The notes below the pieces were generated by a model. The model was not told the DNA's origin and searched no databases. It worked only from the letters and a program-made list of their open reading frames with translations. Source: Halanaeroarchaeum sp. HSR-CO (GTDB lineage Archaea > Halobacteriota > Halobacteria > Halobacteriales > Halobacteriaceae). From it: DNA of 64,000 nucleotides. Each line of letters starts with the position of its first letter. The stretch's first letter is position 1. Location of the stretch: NCBI RefSeq assembly GCF_024972755.1, contig NZ_CP087724.1:1612001-1676000 (forward strand), in the 5' to 3' direction. This document shows positions 60,391 to 64,000 of this stretch, one piece after another. Position numbers and translations under genes: made by a program.

Positions 60391-62496
60391 ATGACGATGC
60401 CACGTGGAGCCCGTGGGCTCTTTGCCCCCGAACGGGTCGCCGTCGTCGGCGCGACAGAACGAGAGGGATCCATCGGACGGGCGATCATGGAGAACCTCGA
60501 GTCGTTTGCCGGAGACGTCGTCCCAATCAACCCGAAGCGAGACGAGGTGTTCGGCATCGCGGCGTACAGCGATATCGGCGCGGTACCAGACCCGGTCGAC
60601 ATGGCCGTGGTCGTGGTCCCACCGCATATCGCCGTCGACGCGGTCCGGAACCTCGCCGAGAACGGCGTCAAAAACGTCGTCGTGATTACCGCTGGCTTCG
60701 GCGAGACGGGGTCGGAAGGAGCAGCCCGCGAACATGAACTGCAAGAGATCGCATCGGAATACGACCTGAACCTTGTCGGTCCGAACAGCCTGGGCGTGAT
60801 GAGCACGCCGGTCGACATGAACGGTTCGTTCGGTCCCGAGGACGCACTCCCGGGATCGATGTCCTTCATGAGTCAGTCAGGCGCGTTCATCACGGCGGTG
60901 CTTGACTGGGCCAACGACCAGGATATCGGGTTCAAAGACATCGTCTCGCTGGGGAACAAGGCCGTCCTCGACGAGACCGACTTCATCGAGATCTGGAACG
61001 AGGACGGGGACACGGACGTCATCCTCGGCTACCTCGAAGGGATCGAGAACGGCCGCGAGTTCATCGACACCGCTCGGGACGTCACCGAAGACACCCCGAT
61101 CGTACTGGTAAAATCCGGTCGGACGGATGCCGGGGCGCAGGCCGCGTCCTCGCATACGGGGACCATCGCCGGGTCGGAGCGCGCCTACGAGGCGGGCCTC
61201 GACCAGGCTGGCGTCCTCCGGGCCGAAAACGTCGAGGAACTGTTCGACTACGCCCGCATCCTCGACGGACAGCCGGTCCCGGACGGCGACGACGTCGCCG
61301 TCATCACGAACGCCGGTGGCCCCGGCGTGATGGCAACCGACGCCATCGGTGATTCGGACCTGAATATGGCGTCGTTCACCGAGGAGACCGTCGAGCGACT
61401 GGGCGAGACGATGCCGGACGAGGCGAACATCTACAACCCGGTCGACGTCATCGGTGACGCCGACAACGAACGGTTCAAGAAAGCGCTGGATATCGTCCTC
61501 GAGGACGAGAACGTCTCCAGCGCGGTCGTCATCTCGTGTCCGACCGCCGTCATCGAATACGAGGGACTCGCCGACGACATCGCGGAGGTCCAGCAGAAAC
61601 ACGGCAATCCAGTCGTCGCCAGCCTGATGGGTGGCGAACGGGTGGAGGTGCCAGCGGACACGCTACGCGACCACGGTATCCCGAACTACTTCGACCCGGC
61701 ACGAGCCGTCCGCAGTCTCGACGCGCTCGCGACCTACCGCGACATCACCGAACTCGACTACGAACCGCCGATCGAGTTCGACGTCGACCGCGACCGGGCC
61801 GAGGAGATACTGCGTTCGGTCGAGAATCGCGACACGAACCGCCTGGGCGTCGAGGCCATGGAGCTCCTCGACGCGTACGGCATCCCGACACCGGCCGGCG
61901 ACATCGTCGATACGCCGACAAAGGCCCGCGAGGTCGCCGAGGGGATCGACGGCGGCGTCGTGATGAAGATCGTGAGTCCGGACATCCTCCACAAGTCCGA
62001 CATCGGCGGCGTCAAGGTCGGCGTCGAGGACGAGGACGTCGAGGACGCCTTCGAGGACCTCGTAACCCGCGCTCGCAACTACCAGCCCGACGCGACCATC
62101 CTGGGGGTGCAGGTCCAGGAAATGGTCGATCTCGACTCGGGTACAGAGACCATCCTCGGAATGAACCGGGACCCACAGTTCGGGCCGCTGATGCTGTTCG
62201 GTCTCGGCGGGATCTTCGTCGAGATCCTCGAGGATACCACCGTCAGGGTGGCTCCCGTCAGCGAACGGGAGTCCGAAGAGATGATCGACGAGATCCAGTC
62301 CGCGCCCCTGCTGCGGGGTGCCCGAGGCCGCGACCCGGTCGACGAGGACGCGGTCGTCGAGAGCGTCCAGCGCCTCTCGCAACTCGTCACCGACTTCCCG
62401 GCCATCCTCGAACTCGACATCAACCCGCTCGTCGCGACCCCGGACGGCGTACAGGCTGTGGACATCCGACTCACCGTTGACCCCGACCAGCTATGA
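60391..62496 (+). CDS. acd: ADP-forming acetate-CoA ligase (fused alpha and beta)
   Basis: The 701-residue protein fuses the alpha part (CoA-binding: FAPERVAVVGATEREGSIGR, PNSLGVMSTP, phospho-accepting His in AASSHTGTIAGSE) with the beta part, an ATP-grasp domain (about residues 470-701: GGVVMKIVSPDILHKSDIGG, GMNRDPQFGPLMLFGLGGIF, LELDINPLVATPDGVQAVDI). It makes ATP and acetate from acetyl-CoA, ADP and phosphate, and is reversible. This is the usual acetate route in haloarchaea. It overlaps the next gene by four bases (ATGA). Confidence 0.93.
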   Translation: MTMPRGARGLFAPERVAVVGATEREGSIGRAIMENLESFAGDVVPINPKRDEVFGIAAYSDIGAVPDPVDMAVVVVPPHIAVDAVRNLAENGVKNVVVITAGFGETGSEGAAREHELQEIASEYDLNLVGPNSLGVMSTPVDMNGSFGPEDALPGSMSFMSQSGAFITAVLDWANDQDIGFKDIVSLGNKAVLDETDFIEIWNEDGDTDVILGYLEGIENGREFIDTARDVTEDTPIVLVKSGRTDAGAQAASSHTGTIAGSERAYEAGLDQAGVLRAENVEELFDYARILDGQPVPDGDDVAVITNAGGPGVMATDAIGDSDLNMASFTEETVERLGETMPDEANIYNPVDVIGDADNERFKKALDIVLEDENVSSAVVISCPTAVIEYEGLADDIAEVQQKHGNPVVASLMGGERVEVPADTLRDHGIPNYFDPARAVRSLDALATYRDITELDYEPPIEFDVDRDRAEEILRSVENRDTNRLGVEAMELLDAYGIPTPAGDIVDTPTKAREVAEGIDGGVVMKIVSPDILHKSDIGGVKVGVEDEDVEDAFEDLVTRARNYQPDATILGVQVQEMVDLDSGTETILGMNRDPQFGPLMLFGLGGIFVEILEDTTVRVAPVSERESEEMIDEIQSAPLLRGARGRDPVDEDAVVESVQRLSQLVTDFPAILELDINPLVATPDGVQAVDIRLTVDPDQL

Positions 62497-63548
62497 ACAC
62501 GTTACTCGTCGCTTCCACGGAGGAAAGTACAGGCAAGACGGCCCTGGCGCTCTCGCTCGGCCAGCTCGCACAGGAGCGAGGCGCCTCGGTCGGCTACATG
62601 AAACCAAAGGGAACCAGACTACAGAGCAACGTCGGCAAGACCCTCGACGCGGACCCCATGCTCGCCCGCGACATCCTCGACCTCGACTCGGAGATGCACG
62701 AGATGGAGCCTATCGTCTACTCGCCGACGTTCATCGAGGGCGCCATCCGCGGACAGGAGGACGCGACGGAGCTCCGCGACCGCATCGGGGAGGCCTTCGA
62801 TGCCCTGTCCGAGGACCGGGACATGATGATCGTCGAAGGTGGTGGCCGGTACACCACCGGCGGCATCGTCGACCTGGCCGAAGACGACGTGGCCGAGGCC
62901 ATCGATGCCGACGTCCTGCTCGTCGAACGGATCCAGACGGCGAGCGACGTCGACGAGCTCCTCGCGGCAGCCGACCGATTCGGCGACCGACTCGAGGGTG
63001 TCGTCTTCAACGCCGTCAGCGACTCGATGTACGACATGGTCGAATCGGACGTCGTCCCGTTCCTGCAGACGCGGGACGTCTCCGTTCACGGCGTCATCCC
63101 GCACGACCGCACCCTCGCCGGCGTCACGCTCTCCGACATCACCAACGAACTCGGCGGCGACATCCTGACGAACGTCGACGACGAGGTGTTCGTCGAACGC
63201 GTGCTCGTCGGGGCGATGTCCGGCGAGTCCGCGCTACGCCACTTCCGGCGCACCAAAGACGCCGCCGTGATCACCGGTGGCGACCGCTCGGACGTCCAGA
63301 CGGCGGCGCTCGAGGCGCCTGGCGTGAAAGCGCTCATCCTGACCGGCGGCATGGAACCCCCGGGAGCAGTCCTCGGCAAGGCACAGGAACGAAACGTCCC
63401 GGTGCTGGTCGTCCAGTCGGACACCCTGGCGACGGTCGAGCGCGCAGAAGAACTCATCCGCGGCGGCCGCGTCCGCGACGTTCGCACCGTCGAGACGATG
63501 TACGGCCTGTTGAACGAACACGTGGACGTCGACGCGCTGCTGGACTGA
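62493..63548 (+). CDS. Phosphotransacetylase-like protein with DRTGG domain
   Basis: The 351-residue protein has an N-terminal P-loop (LLVASTEESTGKTALALSLG), like BioD and the N-terminal part of long phosphotransacetylases, then a DRTGG-type domain (GVIPHDRTLAGVTLSDITNE). It lacks the C-terminal phosphotransacetylase catalytic domain. It is translated together with acd, so it may sense or regulate acetyl-CoA metabolism. Direct enzyme activity is not expected without the missing domain. Confidence 0.85.
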   Translation: MNTLLVASTEESTGKTALALSLGQLAQERGASVGYMKPKGTRLQSNVGKTLDADPMLARDILDLDSEMHEMEPIVYSPTFIEGAIRGQEDATELRDRIGEAFDALSEDRDMMIVEGGGRYTTGGIVDLAEDDVAEAIDADVLLVERIQTASDVDELLAAADRFGDRLEGVVFNAVSDSMYDMVESDVVPFLQTRDVSVHGVIPHDRTLAGVTLSDITNELGGDILTNVDDEVFVERVLVGAMSGESALRHFRRTKDAAVITGGDRSDVQTAALEAPGVKALILTGGMEPPGAVLGKAQERNVPVLVVQSDTLATVERAEELIRGGRVRDVRTVETMYGLLNEHVDVDALLD

Positions 63549-63552
63549 CGGT

Positions 63553-63951
63553 TCAGACGAGCGCTGCTGGGTCGATCCAGACGACGAATCGGTCGTCGCG
63601 TCGGATGACCCCTCGCGTTCGTTCGGAGGCCAGTGACGTGTCGACGTCCTCCGTTCGAACGTCTTCTACCTGATGGACGTCGTCGATGAGCAGGCCCGTT
63701 CCATCCTGATCCGAGAGGACCACGATTCGCCGTCCGGTACGGTCCGCGTCCAGGTCGAGCGATACCTTCGGGTCGACGACCCGGGTTGTCTCACCTCGAA
63801 GATCGACGACGCCCACGATGTGATCGTCGGCGTCGGGCACCGGGGTTATCTCTTCGGTCGCGTCGACGATCTCGTCGACGTGGGCGATGTCGATACAGTA
63901 GCGACCGTCGCCGAGCGAGAACTCGAGTACGTTTGTCGTCTCGGCCGTCAT
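63553..63951 (-). CDS. cheW: Chemotaxis adaptor CheW
   Basis: The 132-residue protein has the CheW fold: VLEFSLGDGRYCIDIAHVDE, PDADDHIVGVVDLRGETTRV (NxRG-like), then LLIDDVHQVEDVRTEDVD and GVIRRDDRFVVWIDPAAL. It joins receptors to CheA at the membrane. It is the last gene in the window; other chemotaxis genes may follow. Confidence 0.93.
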   Translation of the reverse strand: MTAETTNVLEFSLGDGRYCIDIAHVDEIVDATEEITPVPDADDHIVGVVDLRGETTRVVDPKVSLDLDADRTGRRIVVLSDQDGTGLLIDDVHQVEDVRTEDVDTSLASERTRGVIRRDDRFVVWIDPAALV

Positions 63952-64000
63952 ACACGGGACTCATCGCCGTTTCGAATAAGCGTTTGGTTATTTCGAGCAG

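Overview
The window is a piece of a haloarchaeal (class Halobacteria) chromosome. It is GC-rich, the proteins are strongly acidic, and many families seen here are confined to or typical of that class: HalX, HalOD1, DUF7344 winged-helix, DUF7563, DUF5805, DUF7282, the RdfA / archaea-specific SMC pair, PGF-CTERM and an ADP-forming acetate-CoA ligase. Genes are short-spaced, often joined by 4-base ATGA or GTGA overlaps, and many starts have a TATA-like box about 25-30 bases upstream. I found no rRNA, tRNA, CRISPR array or complete insertion sequence.

Layout. (1) 1-6409 is mixed: the tail of an unknown gene, a radical SAM/SPASM enzyme, a MoaD-like gene broken by an in-frame stop next to a molybdopterin-binding domain protein, a HalOD1 protein, a secreted repeat protein and a membrane-anchored winged-helix protein. 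(2) 6561-40080 is a large surface-glycan locus. It starts with UDP-GlcNAc supply (glmU, glmS, with DUF7344 regulators on both sides of glmS), then a flippase, glycosyltransferases, three Tat-exported beta-helix proteins, a sulfatase-fold enzyme, two ATP-grasp ligases, three polysaccharide deacetylase-like proteins, nucleotide-sugar enzymes, a FemAB-like transferase, and large membrane proteins. (3) 40140-42431 is a von Willebrand A surface protein with a PGF-CTERM anchor. (4) 42658-48607 is a regulatory and accessory segment: zinc finger, winged helix, a 50-residue ORF, RdfA, an SMC-like protein, DUF5805 and a tyrosine recombinase. (5) 48954-63951 is housekeeping and metabolic: DUF502, a membrane glycosyltransferase, a decayed membrane-protein gene, an F420/FMN oxidoreductase, a CBS protein, DUF2238, a HalX response regulator, a thiolase/DUF35 pair, an acetyltransferase, an old-yellow-enzyme homologue, an ADP-forming acetate-CoA ligase with a phosphotransacetylase-like partner, and CheW.

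How the glycan genes may work together. GlmS and GlmU would make UDP-GlcNAc. A UDP-sugar dehydrogenase, a Gfo/Idh/MocA oxidoreductase, a DegT aminotransferase and a hexapeptide acetyltransferase match the four steps that turn UDP-GlcNAc into UDP-2,3-diacetamido-2,3-dideoxy-glucuronate in bacteria and methanogens. Glycosyltransferases and the flippase would assemble and export the glycan. Deacetylases paired with ATP-grasp ligases, plus a FemAB-like transferase, suggest that amino sugars are deacetylated and then amide-linked to an amino acid or another acid. That last step is inference and is the most novel idea here.

The two most concrete sequence oddities are a 314-base perfect direct repeat in two otherwise diverged beta-helix genes that flank the sulfatase gene, and a nonsense codon in the MoaD-like gene.
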